A stretch of 38,325 nt of DNA from Helicobacteraceae bacterium (GCA_015488775.1 WFNF01000018.1:1-38325), one strand, 5' to 3'. Positions 7,191 to 16,106 are shown, counted from the stretch's first letter. Translations and numbers: made by a program. Notes: generated by a model from the letters alone, not told the origin.

Positions 7191-7862
7191 ATGGCAGTTT
7201 CAAGCACAACACAAGCAACAGGGGTAAATCTAGGACAAAAGCCTACAAATGGCTCTAATCCAAAAGCAAATTTAGGTAAAGATGATTTTTTAAAGCTTCT
7301 TTTAGTTGAGCTTCAACATCAAGATCCAACTCAACCTATGGATTCTGAAAAGATTTTAGCCCAAACTTCACAACTTGCAACTTTAGAATCAAGTAAAAAT
7401 ACAAATAAAGCTCTTACAAACCTTGCTGATTCACTTATGAACAACCAACAGTTTTCAACTATATCAAGTATTGGTAAGATTGCTGATCTTGGTAATGACA
7501 AAATAGTACTAAAAAAAGGTGGCACGGCATCTTTTGATCTTTACTTTCCAACTGATGTTAAAGAGGGACAGATAGATATAACAAATAAAGATGGAGAAGT
7601 GATTAAAAGTATCGCAGTTGGGGCAAATGACAAGGGTGTATATAATTTTGAGTTTGATGGGATAGACAACTCCCAAAATCCAGTTAAAGAGGGTATCTAC
7701 GCTGTAAACGCAGTATATAAAGATAACAATGATGTTTCAAGAACAACTAGACTTGGTGCTTACCCTATAGAGTCTGTAAGATTTGATGAGGGTAAAACCT
7801 TAGTTAAGTTAGGTTCATCTTATGTTCCTTTTGAAAGTATTAAAGAGGTATATAACCAATGA
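7191..7862 (+). CDS. flgD: Flagellar hook cap / scaffold protein FlgD
   Basis: 223 aa. The N-terminal segment LGKDDFLKLLLVELQHQDPT followed by QPMDSEKILAQTSQLATLE is the signature of FlgD, which caps the growing hook and is discarded on completion. The C-terminal half has the FlgD Ig-like region (FEFDGIDNSQNPVKEGIYAV). A good ribosome site (AAAGGA) precedes the ATG. The last 4 nt overlap flgE (ATGA), so the two are translationally coupled. Confidence 0.95.
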   Translation: MAVSSTTQATGVNLGQKPTNGSNPKANLGKDDFLKLLLVELQHQDPTQPMDSEKILAQTSQLATLESSKNTNKALTNLADSLMNNQQFSTISSIGKIADLGNDKIVLKKGGTASFDLYFPTDVKEGQIDITNKDGEVIKSIAVGANDKGVYNFEFDGIDNSQNPVKEGIYAVNAVYKDNNDVSRTTRLGAYPIESVRFDEGKTLVKLGSSYVPFESIKEVYNQ

Positions 7863-9109
7863 CCCAAGCTTTTTATAGCGGTACTATAGGTATCCAAACC
7901 CATCAAACTGGTATGGATATCTTAGCCGATAATCTTGCAAATACAAATGCCATAGGTTTTAGAGGTTCAAATGTTGAATTTAGCTCTATGCTAGAGCGTC
8001 AAATAAATACTGGTTCTGGTTCATCTTCAGTAAATAGTTCTGTTGGAGTTGGTGTTCAAGTTCAAACATCTGCTTTAGATTTAGGTCAAGGTGAGTTGAT
8101 TTTAACTGATTCAAGTACAGATTTAGCCATAGATGGTGATGGTTGGTTTGGGATAGAGGGTAAAAACCAAAGACTATACACAAGAAATGGTGTTTTTAAA
8201 TTTGACAGCGCTCGTGATTTAGTTACACCTGATGGGTATCACCTCATAGGTACACTTGGAAACAATATAAGTGGTGAAACACTAACTAATGAATTAACTA
8301 AAATTGATATAACAGATGTGAAGCAACAAACTCCTCTAAATTTTCCTTTAGAGTTGAACTATCCAGCAGTTCCAACTGGGAAATCATCATTTTTTGGAAA
8401 TCTTGGTGTAAGTGATGAAAAAAGAGTTATGAGTGCAAAAGCGGTTGATCCTCAGGGTCAAAAAAATATTATTAAACTTACATTTACTAAAAGCACAACT
8501 CAACCAGATATTGGTATATCTTGGGATGTAAAAGCTCAAGTTTCTAGCCCTTCTGGTGATGTGCTAGACACACAAAATGGAGTTGCTCTTTTTGATAAAA
8601 AAGGTGGACTTCTAAGTTCAAGTGTACCAAATGTAAATAACAATGGTTCAAGTGTACAGATAGATTTAGGAAGTGGTGGTTATGGGGGAGTTATTTCAAC
8701 AAGTTTACCCATTACTGCTTCAAGTTCTAGTGATGGTTTAGAGGGTGGTACTCTTCTAGGTTATGATATAAACGAGGTTGGAGAGATTGTAGCAACTTTT
8801 ACCAATGGTCGTCAAAGTGCAGTTGGTAAAGTAGCTCTTTTTCATTTCCAAAATGATCAAGGTTTAGAGAAAACTCAAAACTCAAGATTTAAAGCTGGAG
8901 TTAACTCTGGAAAACCCTTGTTCTTTAGAGAGAAAGAGAGTAATGCATACGTTGCTGGTGCAACGCTAAGACGATTTAACCTTGAAAACTCCAATGTTAA
9001 ACTTGAAGAGGGACTAACTGAGATTATAATTATGCAAAGAGCTTATGATGCAAATGCAAAAAGTATCACAACTGCTGATCAGATGATACAAAAAGCTTTA
9101 CAGATGTAA
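7859..9109 (+). CDS. flgE: Flagellar hook protein FlgE
   Basis: 416 aa. The N-terminus (FYSGTIGIQTHQTGMDIL, then ADNLANTNAIGFRGS) is the D0 motif of flagellar rod/hook proteins. The C-terminus (EEGLTEIIIMQRAYDANAKS, then ITTADQMIQKALQ) is the matching coiled-coil D0 partner. Between them lie the FlgE beta domains (ELILTDSSTDLAIDGDGWF). The position after fliK and flgD supports FlgE. Campylobacterota often carry a second, much longer hook protein, so this short form may be one of two; that is an inference from the phylum. Confidence 0.92.
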   Translation: MTQAFYSGTIGIQTHQTGMDILADNLANTNAIGFRGSNVEFSSMLERQINTGSGSSSVNSSVGVGVQVQTSALDLGQGELILTDSSTDLAIDGDGWFGIEGKNQRLYTRNGVFKFDSARDLVTPDGYHLIGTLGNNISGETLTNELTKIDITDVKQQTPLNFPLELNYPAVPTGKSSFFGNLGVSDEKRVMSAKAVDPQGQKNIIKLTFTKSTTQPDIGISWDVKAQVSSPSGDVLDTQNGVALFDKKGGLLSSSVPNVNNNGSSVQIDLGSGGYGGVISTSLPITASSSSDGLEGGTLLGYDINEVGEIVATFTNGRQSAVGKVALFHFQNDQGLEKTQNSRFKAGVNSGKPLFFREKESNAYVAGATLRRFNLENSNVKLEEGLTEIIIMQRAYDANAKSITTADQMIQKALQM

Positions 9110-9115
9110 ATATAT

Positions 9116-9145
9116 TTGTCATAAGCTTAGATATTAAGATATAAT
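9116..9145 (+). promoter_or_regulatory. Sigma-70-type promoter before the 9153 gene
   Basis: TTGTCA (9116-9121), an 18-bp spacer, then TATAAT (9140-9145). The expected transcription start falls at about 9152, virtually at the ATG of the outer-membrane protein, and no ribosome site is visible in front of that ATG. If used, the transcript would be leaderless. Confidence 0.45.
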
Positions 9146-9152
9146 AATTTTT

Positions 9153-10424
9153 ATGTATCTAATTAAAATAATAACTATTATTTTTATCTCCGTTTCTTTA
9201 TTAAAAGCAGAATACACCATAACCAATATTGATACAAACAAATCAAAAGCAGCTATAGTCTTGCCTTACGCTTTTAGTTCTGACTCTACTGGCTTAGCCT
9301 TTGGTATTGGTGGTATATTAAATGGTTATATACAAGATAATATGACCATAGTTGCCACTGCTTATTTTGGTGAAGCTTTAAGTATTCTTGATCAAGTAAG
9401 TGGTAAAAAAGAGATAAACTCTTATGGAACATTTTTTGGCATTACTAATTATCAAAGTTTTTTTAATGATAGGATATTTTTATCTTGTTTAGGCTCTTAC
9501 TCCTACTATGCAAATCAAAAAATATACATAGATGGTTCGAGTGATTCTAAAAAAAATGATGTTCTTTTAACTCCTGGTTTTTCAAACTGGATTGAGATTC
9601 CAATTAGAATAACCCTACCTCTTGGTGAAAATAAAGATAGTCCAATTACAAACTATACACTAAAAGATGGTTTTGTTATAAATAGAGAAAATCATGGTGG
9701 AGGTTTGCCATTTGTAACTGGTAGTACAGTTTTAGAAATTAAACCTTTTTATTCAAATTTTAGCTCAGAAAAAGCATCTAAAACAGAAAATTGGAAAACA
9801 AATGGCATAAAATTTACCCTTATTCATGATAATGTTGATTTTATACCAAATCCAAGTCGTGGATATAGATTTAAACTACATTACGATACAGATTTTGACT
9901 CTTTTAACTCAACACAAAGTTGGAGTAATGTTAGAGCACAATACACTCAGTTTATAGAGTTGCCAAACTCAAGATGGGATAGACAAAGTGTTATAGCATT
10001 AAATATATGGAGTTCATACTCACCATCATGGGATACAGAAGAGATTTACAAAGATTCACATAGACCACCAACTTGGGAAGGTTCAAGACTTGGGGGATGG
10101 AATAGAATGCGTGCTTATGACTCCAACAGGTTTTCAGATAAAGCTGCAATATATTACGGTATTGAACATAGAATCATACCTTATCTAAACCCTTTAAAAA
10201 AGAAAAAGTGGATGCCTATAAATATAGATTGGTTTCAAGTAGTTAGTTTTGCAGAGATGGGAAATGTTGCGCCTGAGTTTAACCTAAAAGAGTTACACAC
10301 TAATCTTAAATGGGATGTAGGGATGTCATTAAGGGCTTTAGCTGCAAATCTCCCTATCCGTTATGATTTAGCTTATGGAGCTGAGGGGCTTAACATGTGG
10401 GTTATGATAAATGAAACTTTTTAA
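9153..10424 (+). CDS. Outer-membrane beta-barrel protein, BamA/D15 surface-antigen type
   Basis: 423 aa with a signal peptide (hydrophobic residues 4-16, cleavage near LLKAE). The rest is a run of alternating hydrophobic/polar strands rich in aromatic residues, ending NMWVMINETF with the C-terminal Phe typical of outer-membrane barrels. The C-terminal part (GSRLGGWNRMRAYDSNRFSD, then KAAIYYGIEHRI) resembles the barrel of the BamA/Omp85 'surface antigen' family. No POTRA domains precede it, so it is not BamA itself. It is followed by an octaheme cytochrome gene, separated by a hairpin. Its function is unknown. Confidence 0.7.
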   Translation: MYLIKIITIIFISVSLLKAEYTITNIDTNKSKAAIVLPYAFSSDSTGLAFGIGGILNGYIQDNMTIVATAYFGEALSILDQVSGKKEINSYGTFFGITNYQSFFNDRIFLSCLGSYSYYANQKIYIDGSSDSKKNDVLLTPGFSNWIEIPIRITLPLGENKDSPITNYTLKDGFVINRENHGGGLPFVTGSTVLEIKPFYSNFSSEKASKTENWKTNGIKFTLIHDNVDFIPNPSRGYRFKLHYDTDFDSFNSTQSWSNVRAQYTQFIELPNSRWDRQSVIALNIWSSYSPSWDTEEIYKDSHRPPTWEGSRLGGWNRMRAYDSNRFSDKAAIYYGIEHRIIPYLNPLKKKKWMPINIDWFQVVSFAEMGNVAPEFNLKELHTNLKWDVGMSLRALAANLPIRYDLAYGAEGLNMWVMINETF

Positions 10425-10439
10425 AGTTCAAAGTTTCAT
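10411..10439 (+). terminator. Hairpin over the stop codon of the barrel gene
   Basis: Arms ATGAAACTTT (10411-10420) and AAAGTTTCAT (10430-10439) are perfect complements with a 9-nt loop that holds the TAA stop. No strong T tract follows, so it may act as an attenuator or 3'-stabilising hairpin rather than a full terminator. Confidence 0.5.
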
Positions 10440-10475
10440 TATGTTAATATAAACAATATTTTTTGGGAGAGTTTA

Positions 10476-11789
10476 ATGTTAAAATTATTAAAAGTACTTG
10501 GGGTCGTTTTTACACTGGTTGTGTTGTTGTTTATATATGATAATGGTAAAAAGATAGCACCATTTTATGAGCAGATGACACAAGACAGAGTAGGTCTAAA
10601 TAAAGACTTACAAATAGCTGATCAAAAAGAGGCGCACTATGTTGGTGCAGCAAAGTGTAAAGAGTGTCACGATAAAAAATATAGTGCTTGGCATAACTCT
10701 ATGCACCCAAAAATGATTCAAGATATTAAAAAAGATCTTAGTGTTGTTGTAGCTGATTTTTCAACCTTACCTAAAGATGCTAACTTTAAACTTGAAGATG
10801 CAACTTACACTGTTGGAGGAAAGTTTAAACAAAGATTTATGATCAGAAAAGATATAAATGGTAGTGAAGATTATGTTTTAGGAAACTACCAATACAATCT
10901 TCAAACAAAAAAATGGCAAAAATTTAAACCATGGAAATATTGGTACAAAACAGCTTACCCACACGATAACAACAAGCTTCCAACATCAAGAGCGTGTGAT
11001 GGGTGTCACTTCACAGGTTATATGTCAACTCAAAAACGTGTAGATACTGGTATCTCTTGTGAAGCTTGTCATGGACCAGCATCAAAGCATGTAAAAGAGC
11101 CTGAATCTAAAGTTTATTTAGCATCATTAAGTGATCCTATGCGTCAAAATGAGGTATGTTTACAGTGTCATATGAGAAATAGAGATAAAAGACTTGATGA
11201 TGTAAATATGAGTGAGATATATGGAGATGCTAGAGATTACCCTATGGGGTATGAGGCTGGAAAATCTTTAAAAAAATATAAAAAAGTTGCACCTTTTGTT
11301 ATGGGACATGAAACTAAAGAGTTTTATGCAAATGGAGCGGGTAAAAAAAATCGTACTCAAGGTAATGAGTTTGTTCACTCTATAAAAGGTAAACATGGCA
11401 TCACTTGTATAAACTGTCACAATCCACATACACTAGAACCAACTGCACAAAAAAACAAGGGTAATGCTTTATGTTTAAAATGTCACTCATTTGGCTCACT
11501 TATAGGTCCTCATCAAGAGAATCTTGAAGCTCACACTCACCATAAAGCAGACTCAAAAGGTAGTTTATGTGTAGAGTGTCATATGCCTAAAACTGGTCGC
11601 CATACAGGTAAATCTCCACTAACAGTAAGAAGTCATCTTTTTGGTTTTACAACTCCTAATCAAACACTAAAATACAAAATGCCAAAAGAAACTAATGCTT
11701 GTTTTGCTTGTCATAAAAATGATAGAGATATGAAAACATTACAAAGTGACTTAGAGTCTTGGGGTATGGTAAACTGGGATAAGCGTTAA
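10476..11789 (+). CDS. Membrane-anchored octaheme c-type cytochrome
   Basis: 437 aa. An N-terminal hydrophobic helix (about residues 5-20) anchors the protein in the inner membrane with the bulk in the periplasm. Eight CxxCH motifs are visible in order: CKECH (61-65), CDGCH, CEACH, CLQCH, CINCH, CLKCH, CVECH and CFACH. The opening YVGAAKCKECH...YSAWHNSMH is typical of the cytochrome c554/multiheme family. No CxxCK or CX15CH site marks a nitrite or sulfite reductase, so an electron-carrier or unassigned reductase role is likelier. A strong ribosome site (GGGAGAG) precedes the ATG. A partnership with the upstream barrel protein is possible but unproven. Confidence 0.85.
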   Translation: MLKLLKVLGVVFTLVVLLFIYDNGKKIAPFYEQMTQDRVGLNKDLQIADQKEAHYVGAAKCKECHDKKYSAWHNSMHPKMIQDIKKDLSVVVADFSTLPKDANFKLEDATYTVGGKFKQRFMIRKDINGSEDYVLGNYQYNLQTKKWQKFKPWKYWYKTAYPHDNNKLPTSRACDGCHFTGYMSTQKRVDTGISCEACHGPASKHVKEPESKVYLASLSDPMRQNEVCLQCHMRNRDKRLDDVNMSEIYGDARDYPMGYEAGKSLKKYKKVAPFVMGHETKEFYANGAGKKNRTQGNEFVHSIKGKHGITCINCHNPHTLEPTAQKNKGNALCLKCHSFGSLIGPHQENLEAHTHHKADSKGSLCVECHMPKTGRHTGKSPLTVRSHLFGFTTPNQTLKYKMPKETNACFACHKNDRDMKTLQSDLESWGMVNWDKR

Positions 11790-11804
11790 AATACTAACGC
11801 TTAT
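11779..11804. terminator. Bidirectional hairpin spanning two convergent stop codons
   Basis: Arms ATAAGCGTTA (11779-11788) and TAACGCTTAT (11795-11804) are perfect complements with a 6-nt loop. The left arm overlaps the cytochrome's stop codon and the right arm contains the regulator's stop. One symmetric hairpin can serve both converging genes. Confidence 0.6.
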
Positions 11805-12451
11805 TCATAAAACTCTTTAAGTCCATCTCCATGTTCAAGTTTAAAAGTTTTTCCATTTTTACTTATAAGTTTTAGTGTTAAAAGTTTTTTGAGTACGCGA
11901 GATAATGTTTCTGGTTTCATCTGTAAGTAGACTGCTATTTGAGTTTGCTTTACCTCATTTAGTATATTTGGGTTGTCATAGATATATTTTGCTACCTTAC
12001 TTGTTGCATCTAAAAGCATATGCAGGTTTATAAGAGATTCTAGGTTTTGTATCTTGTTTGAGAGAGATTTTATAAAAGCAAAAGATATCTTCTGATCAGA
12101 TAAAAACTTCTCTTTAAACTTTTTTAGGTTTATAAAGATTATCTCACTTGGCTCAACACTTGCACAAGTTGCGGGGTAAGGTATCTCATTTAAAACTGCC
12201 ATCTCTGCTACAAATGAGTATGGACTAAACTGCTTTAAAACAACCTCGTTTAACTTCATATCGCTTTTATAAACTTTTACCTTACCACTAGAGATTAAAA
12301 TCAAAGATTTTGGAGTATCTTTTTCATAAAAAATTATCTCATCTTTTGAATATGTTTTTTTTATAGAGATATTGGCTAACTCTTCAAGCTCTTTTTCACT
12401 TAACTCTTCAAAAAAGTAGAACTTTTTAAGCTCTTGTGCTATGCTTAACAT
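11801..12451 (-). CDS. Crp/Fnr family transcriptional regulator
   Basis: 216 aa from the ATG that shares a base with the sdhB stop (TGATG); a TTG one codon earlier is less likely. The N-terminal cyclic-nucleotide-binding-type barrel (about 15-120; ELSEKELEELA, then IIFYEKDTPKSLILISSGKVKV) is followed by the long dimer helix. A winged helix-turn-helix comes last (TQIAVYLQMKPETLSRVLKKL). There is a single Cys, so there is no FNR-type Fe-S cluster, and no obvious heme ligand pattern. Being the last gene of the sdh operon, it may respond to respiratory or redox conditions, but its ligand is unknown. Confidence 0.88.
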   Translation of the reverse strand: MLSIAQELKKFYFFEELSEKELEELANISIKKTYSKDEIIFYEKDTPKSLILISSGKVKVYKSDMKLNEVVLKQFSPYSFVAEMAVLNEIPYPATCASVEPSEIIFINLKKFKEKFLSDQKISFAFIKSLSNKIQNLESLINLHMLLDATSKVAKYIYDNPNILNEVKQTQIAVYLQMKPETLSRVLKKLLTLKLISKNGKTFKLEHGDGLKEFYE

Positions 12452-13152
12452 CAAAAACCACCATTTGGATCAAAACCACCAAAACTCATAGTTGAGAAGT
12501 TTGGATCCATATAACCCTTAACCCCACTTTTACTTCTAAGCATCATAATGTCATCTTTTGGACTAATACCTTGAGGACAAGCTATAGTACACTCACCGCA
12601 CAAGGTACAATCCCAAATCCCATTATTTTGTATAAGTTCTATCTTCTGTTTTATATCATCTTCTCTTTTATCTGCTACATACTTCCAAACTCTAGTAAGT
12701 GCAAAAGGTCCTAAAAACTCTTTATTTACCTCATAAACGGGACAAGCAGAGTAGCAAGAGGTACACAATATACAATCACTTTGCAACTCATTTTGCTTCT
12801 CATCCTCTTTGCTTACATCAGTTTTTATGTATGACTCTAACCATGCGTTTGATTTTTGATTAAATCTTTGAGCATCATCATTATCTACAACTAAATCTCT
12901 TATGATTTTTATGTTTTTAAGAGGTTCAACTATATCACCATCTTTAAGTTTATACTCACAAGCAAGTTCCTCTTTAGAGTTTACACGAACAGCACATGAG
13001 CCACAAACACCAGAGCGACAAGAGTGATCATAACTTAGTGTTGCATCTTTTGTACTTTTAATATGTTCAAGCACCTCTAAAAGTGTGTTATCTTCAAGTA
13101 AAACCTCAAACTCTTCTAAAGTTTCACTATCTCTTCTAATTTTTATAATCAT
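12451..13152 (-). CDS. sdhB: Succinate dehydrogenase/fumarate reductase iron-sulfur subunit (type E-like)
   Basis: 233 aa. Cluster ligands are visible in order. The [2Fe-2S] site has Cys45, Cys50, Cys53 and Cys65. The [4Fe-4S] site has Cys127, 130, 133 and 137 (CILCTSCYSACP). The third site has Cys182, 185, 188 and 192 (CTLCGECTIACP). Classical SdhB/FrdB has only three Cys in the third site, which holds a [3Fe-4S] cluster. The extra Cys185 allows a second [4Fe-4S], as described for type E enzymes of Sulfolobus. The subunit carries electrons between the flavoprotein and the membrane. It overlaps sdhA by 4 nt. No anchor gene follows, so its membrane partner must be elsewhere. Confidence 0.92.
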   Translation of the reverse strand: MIIKIRRDSETLEEFEVLLEDNTLLEVLEHIKSTKDATLSYDHSCRSGVCGSCAVRVNSKEELACEYKLKDGDIVEPLKNIKIIRDLVVDNDDAQRFNQKSNAWLESYIKTDVSKEDEKQNELQSDCILCTSCYSACPVYEVNKEFLGPFALTRVWKYVADKREDDIKQKIELIQNNGIWDCTLCGECTIACPQGISPKDDIMMLRSKSGVKGYMDPNFSTMSFGGFDPNGGF

Positions 13153-14738
13153 TTTTTAAACTCCACATTTAAAGAGTTACCTTTAAGACTAGCGATGCTA
13201 TGGGTTTGAAAGTTTATATCATCTCTTGATAAGTAGTCACTTCTAAAATGTGCACCCCTACTCTCTTTCCTTTTTAAAGCACTACTAACTATAAGTTCGC
13301 TAAGTTTTAAAATGTTCATAAACTCTAAAAACTCTATTAGATTTGTGTTGTAAACTTCACTTTTATCTTTTACACCCATAAAAGGCAAGTTCTCTTTCAT
13401 TTTAGAAATCTCTAACAAAACTACATTTAAAGAGCTTTCATCTCTACTTATCCCAACATTTTTATAAAAAAGTTCAGCTAAAGCCTCTTTTTCTTTATAA
13501 AAATCAACTTCATTTGTATAAGTTTTTATAGTTTGTAAAATATTTTCTTTTACATTTTGAGCATCAAAAAGATTACTATTTTTTGCAAAAGAGCAGGCAT
13601 TTTCACCCACCTCTTTACCAAAAACTATAAGCTCTAAAAGGGAGTTTCCACCAAGACGGTTTGCACCATGAACTTTATGGTTAGCACACTCACCAACCCC
13701 AAAAAGAGCCTCTATACTAGACATAGAGTTTTCATCCACCTCTAAACCACCCATAGTATAATGAGCAGATGGTTTTATAGGGATTAGCTCAGACACTGGA
13801 TCTATTTTTTCATAAAGTTTTGCTAATTTTCTCTCTTGCGGTAACTCTTCATCTATAAACTCTTCACCAAGATGCCTAATATCTAAAAAAATATCTTCAC
13901 CCTTTTTTATCTCATCATCAATGGCTCTACTTACTATATCTCTAGGTGCTAACTCATCTGTAAATCTTTCACCCTTTGAGTTTACAAGATATCCACCACT
14001 TCCACGAGCAGATTCTGAGATTAAAATGGATGAGTTTTTAAGAGCAGTTGGATGAAACTGAACAAACTCCATATCACTTAGTTTTGCACCATTAGAGTAA
14101 GCTATAGCTAAAGCATCACCCGTTGCACTTGAAGAATTTGTTGAGTACTTACCATATATCTTAGAGTAACCACCAGTTGCTAAGATAACGCTTTTAGCTT
14201 TTATCTCTTCAACTTTTCCAGTTTTTTTATCTAAAAAGATAGCTCCAAAGCATCTGTTATTTTCAACCAATAAGTCAAGTAAAAAGTAGTCGTTTTTAAA
14301 CTCTATATTTTGTTTATTGCACTCATCATAAAGAGTATGTAAAATCTTTAAACCTGTAAAATCTTGTGCATAACAAGCGCGTGAAGCGTAAGCACCACCA
14401 AGTTTTCTTTGAGCTATTTTTGAGTTTTCATCTCTGCTAAAACATACACCTATGCTCTCTAAGTATTCTATAGCTTCTTTAGCATTAGATGTTAGTTTTT
14501 TTACAGCATCCTCATTGGCTAAATCGTTTCCAGCTTTTATAGTATCTTTAAAATGTTGCTCAACTGAGTCTTCACCACTATGTGAAAGTGCTGCGTTTAT
14601 TCCACCTTGAGCCATACAAGTTTGTGAGCGAGTTGGAAACTGTTTAGATGCTATAAGTACACTAGAAACACTGTTTTTAGCACTTAAACCTGCTCTTAAA
14701 CCTGCTGCTCCACTTCCAACAACTAAAACATCAAGCAT
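13149..14738 (-). CDS. sdhA: Succinate dehydrogenase/fumarate reductase flavoprotein subunit
   Basis: 529 aa, shorter than the usual 570-600. FAD-binding GSGAAG lies at residues 8-13. Active-site elements are present: FVQFHPTAL, SARGSGGYLVN, the catalytic Arg in APRDIVSRAI, HYTMGG and RLGGNSLLE. The residue that normally carries FAD covalently (His in SHTxxAQGG) is Gln39 here (SQTCMAQGG; codon CAA). FAD should therefore bind non-covalently. Such His mutants of E. coli fumarate reductase keep fumarate reduction but lose succinate oxidation, which favours a reductase role. No Tat signal is seen, so it should be cytoplasmic. It overlaps bioB by 8 nt and sdhB by 4 nt. Confidence 0.93.
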   Translation of the reverse strand: MLDVLVVGSGAAGLRAGLSAKNSVSSVLIASKQFPTRSQTCMAQGGINAALSHSGEDSVEQHFKDTIKAGNDLANEDAVKKLTSNAKEAIEYLESIGVCFSRDENSKIAQRKLGGAYASRACYAQDFTGLKILHTLYDECNKQNIEFKNDYFLLDLLVENNRCFGAIFLDKKTGKVEEIKAKSVILATGGYSKIYGKYSTNSSSATGDALAIAYSNGAKLSDMEFVQFHPTALKNSSILISESARGSGGYLVNSKGERFTDELAPRDIVSRAIDDEIKKGEDIFLDIRHLGEEFIDEELPQERKLAKLYEKIDPVSELIPIKPSAHYTMGGLEVDENSMSSIEALFGVGECANHKVHGANRLGGNSLLELIVFGKEVGENACSFAKNSNLFDAQNVKENILQTIKTYTNEVDFYKEKEALAELFYKNVGISRDESSLNVVLLEISKMKENLPFMGVKDKSEVYNTNLIEFLEFMNILKLSELIVSSALKRKESRGAHFRSDYLSRDDINFQTHSIASLKGNSLNVEFKK

Positions 14739-15588
14739 TTTTCAAGTCTTTGCTTGTAGCAACACCAAAACCTAAACGCTCTAACATCTCATAATCTTTA
14801 GATTTATCTCTACCACTTGTTGTTAGGTAGTTTCCTATAACTATAGAGTTTGCACCATACTCAAATATCTCATCTTGTCTATCACCAAAGGTTATCTCTC
14901 TTCCACCAGCAACCATTAATCTCTCTATATCATCACCAAGTATCTCTTTTGAGATTCTGATCAAAGATAGTGCTTCATCAACACCAAGTTTTTTTGGTTT
15001 TAAAGGTAAAGCAGGGTTTGGATGAAAAAAATTAAGTGGAACTGATGTTGGGTTAAGAGATTTTATAGACTCTAACATAGAAACTCTATCCTCATCACTT
15101 TCACCTAAACCAAAAATTCCACCAGTTATAAGTTTTAAACCAACTTTATTTACATTTTGGCAAGTCTCATAACGCTCACTCCAAGGATGAGTTGTACATA
15201 TCTCTTTATAAAAATTTTCACTTGTTTCTAAGTTATGGTTATAAGCTTTTATACCAGCATCTTTTAAAGTTTGAAGTTGAGAGACACTAGCCGTTCCATT
15301 ACAAGCTATAAGTCTTAGTTGTGGAACTTCTTTTGTTACAGCCTTAGCAACATCACAAACAAAGTTTAAAATTTTATCGTCTATACCCTTGTTAGCAGTT
15401 ACTAAACAAAAGCCTAAAGCACCGTTTGAGTATGCAGTTTTTGCTTCATCCACTATATCTACTATAGGTTTTTGTTTATAGCGTTCTATGTCAGCTTTAA
15501 ACTTTACACTTTGGCTACAAAATTTACAATCTTCATTGCATGTTCCACTGTTTATATTGCTAATGGCACATAAAAATATCTTTTCCAT
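14731..15588 (-). CDS. bioB: Biotin synthase
   Basis: 285 aa from the ATG that overlaps the phosphodiesterase stop as TGATG; a GTG one codon earlier is less likely. It is a radical SAM enzyme with the CxxxCxxC cluster site in CNEDCKFCSQS, which inserts sulfur into dethiobiotin. NHNLETSE, GGIFGLGE and the Arg of VAGGRE are typical BioB elements. It is shorter than E. coli BioB (346 aa), as is usual in Campylobacterota. No other biotin genes lie nearby, and its place between housekeeping and respiratory genes looks incidental. Confidence 0.93.
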   Translation of the reverse strand: MEKIFLCAISNINSGTCNEDCKFCSQSVKFKADIERYKQKPIVDIVDEAKTAYSNGALGFCLVTANKGIDDKILNFVCDVAKAVTKEVPQLRLIACNGTASVSQLQTLKDAGIKAYNHNLETSENFYKEICTTHPWSERYETCQNVNKVGLKLITGGIFGLGESDEDRVSMLESIKSLNPTSVPLNFFHPNPALPLKPKKLGVDEALSLIRISKEILGDDIERLMVAGGREITFGDRQDEIFEYGANSIVIGNYLTTSGRDKSKDYEMLERLGFGVATSKDLKNA

Positions 15589-16106
15589 CACTTTTGCCTT
15601 ACAAATATATGGGTAGTTTTATCAAACTTTTTCCCATTTTTCTCTTTTGTGTACATTGTTACAGTAAACTCATCATCATCTATTTGTAACATTGAACACT
15701 CAACATTATCTTCATTTCGTGCACATGCTTCACCTGGATTTAAAAAAAGAGTTCCCATTTTAAACTCTACACTCTCTTCATGAGTGTGACCAAAAAGTAC
15801 AACTTCAGCATCTGCGTTTAAGTAAAAAGGCAAGTGCATCAACTTAAAAGTTGTATTTGCAAGTTTAAAGTAGTAAGGTTCTTGAACAAGGTTGTACTTG
15901 TCATGGTAGTTTACAAGGTGTGCATCATTGTTTCCATAAACAGCTATATATTTTTTGCCAGTTCTAACTAACTGATCAAGAACTTCAACTTTTACTATAT
16001 CTCCACAGTGTATAAAAAACTCTGCACCATCTTTTAGTAATTGATCAATAATCTTTTGAGACTTTTTCTCTTTAGTGTGAGTATCAGATAAAATCCCTAT
16101 CTTCAT
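15588..16106 (-). CDS. YfcE/MJ0936-family metallophosphoesterase
   Basis: 172 aa. Metal-binding motifs of calcineurin-like phosphoesterases are visible: DTH at the N-terminus (ILSDTHTKE), GDIV, GNND, and GHTHEE near the end. The family hydrolyses phosphodiesters in vitro with Mn or Co; the cellular substrate is not known. It starts just after topA and its stop overlaps bioB, so all are probably one transcript. Confidence 0.88.
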   Translation of the reverse strand: MKIGILSDTHTKEKKSQKIIDQLLKDGAEFFIHCGDIVKVEVLDQLVRTGKKYIAVYGNNDAHLVNYHDKYNLVQEPYYFKLANTTFKLMHLPFYLNADAEVVLFGHTHEESVEFKMGTLFLNPGEACARNEDNVECSMLQIDDDEFTVTMYTKEKNGKKFDKTTHIFVRQK

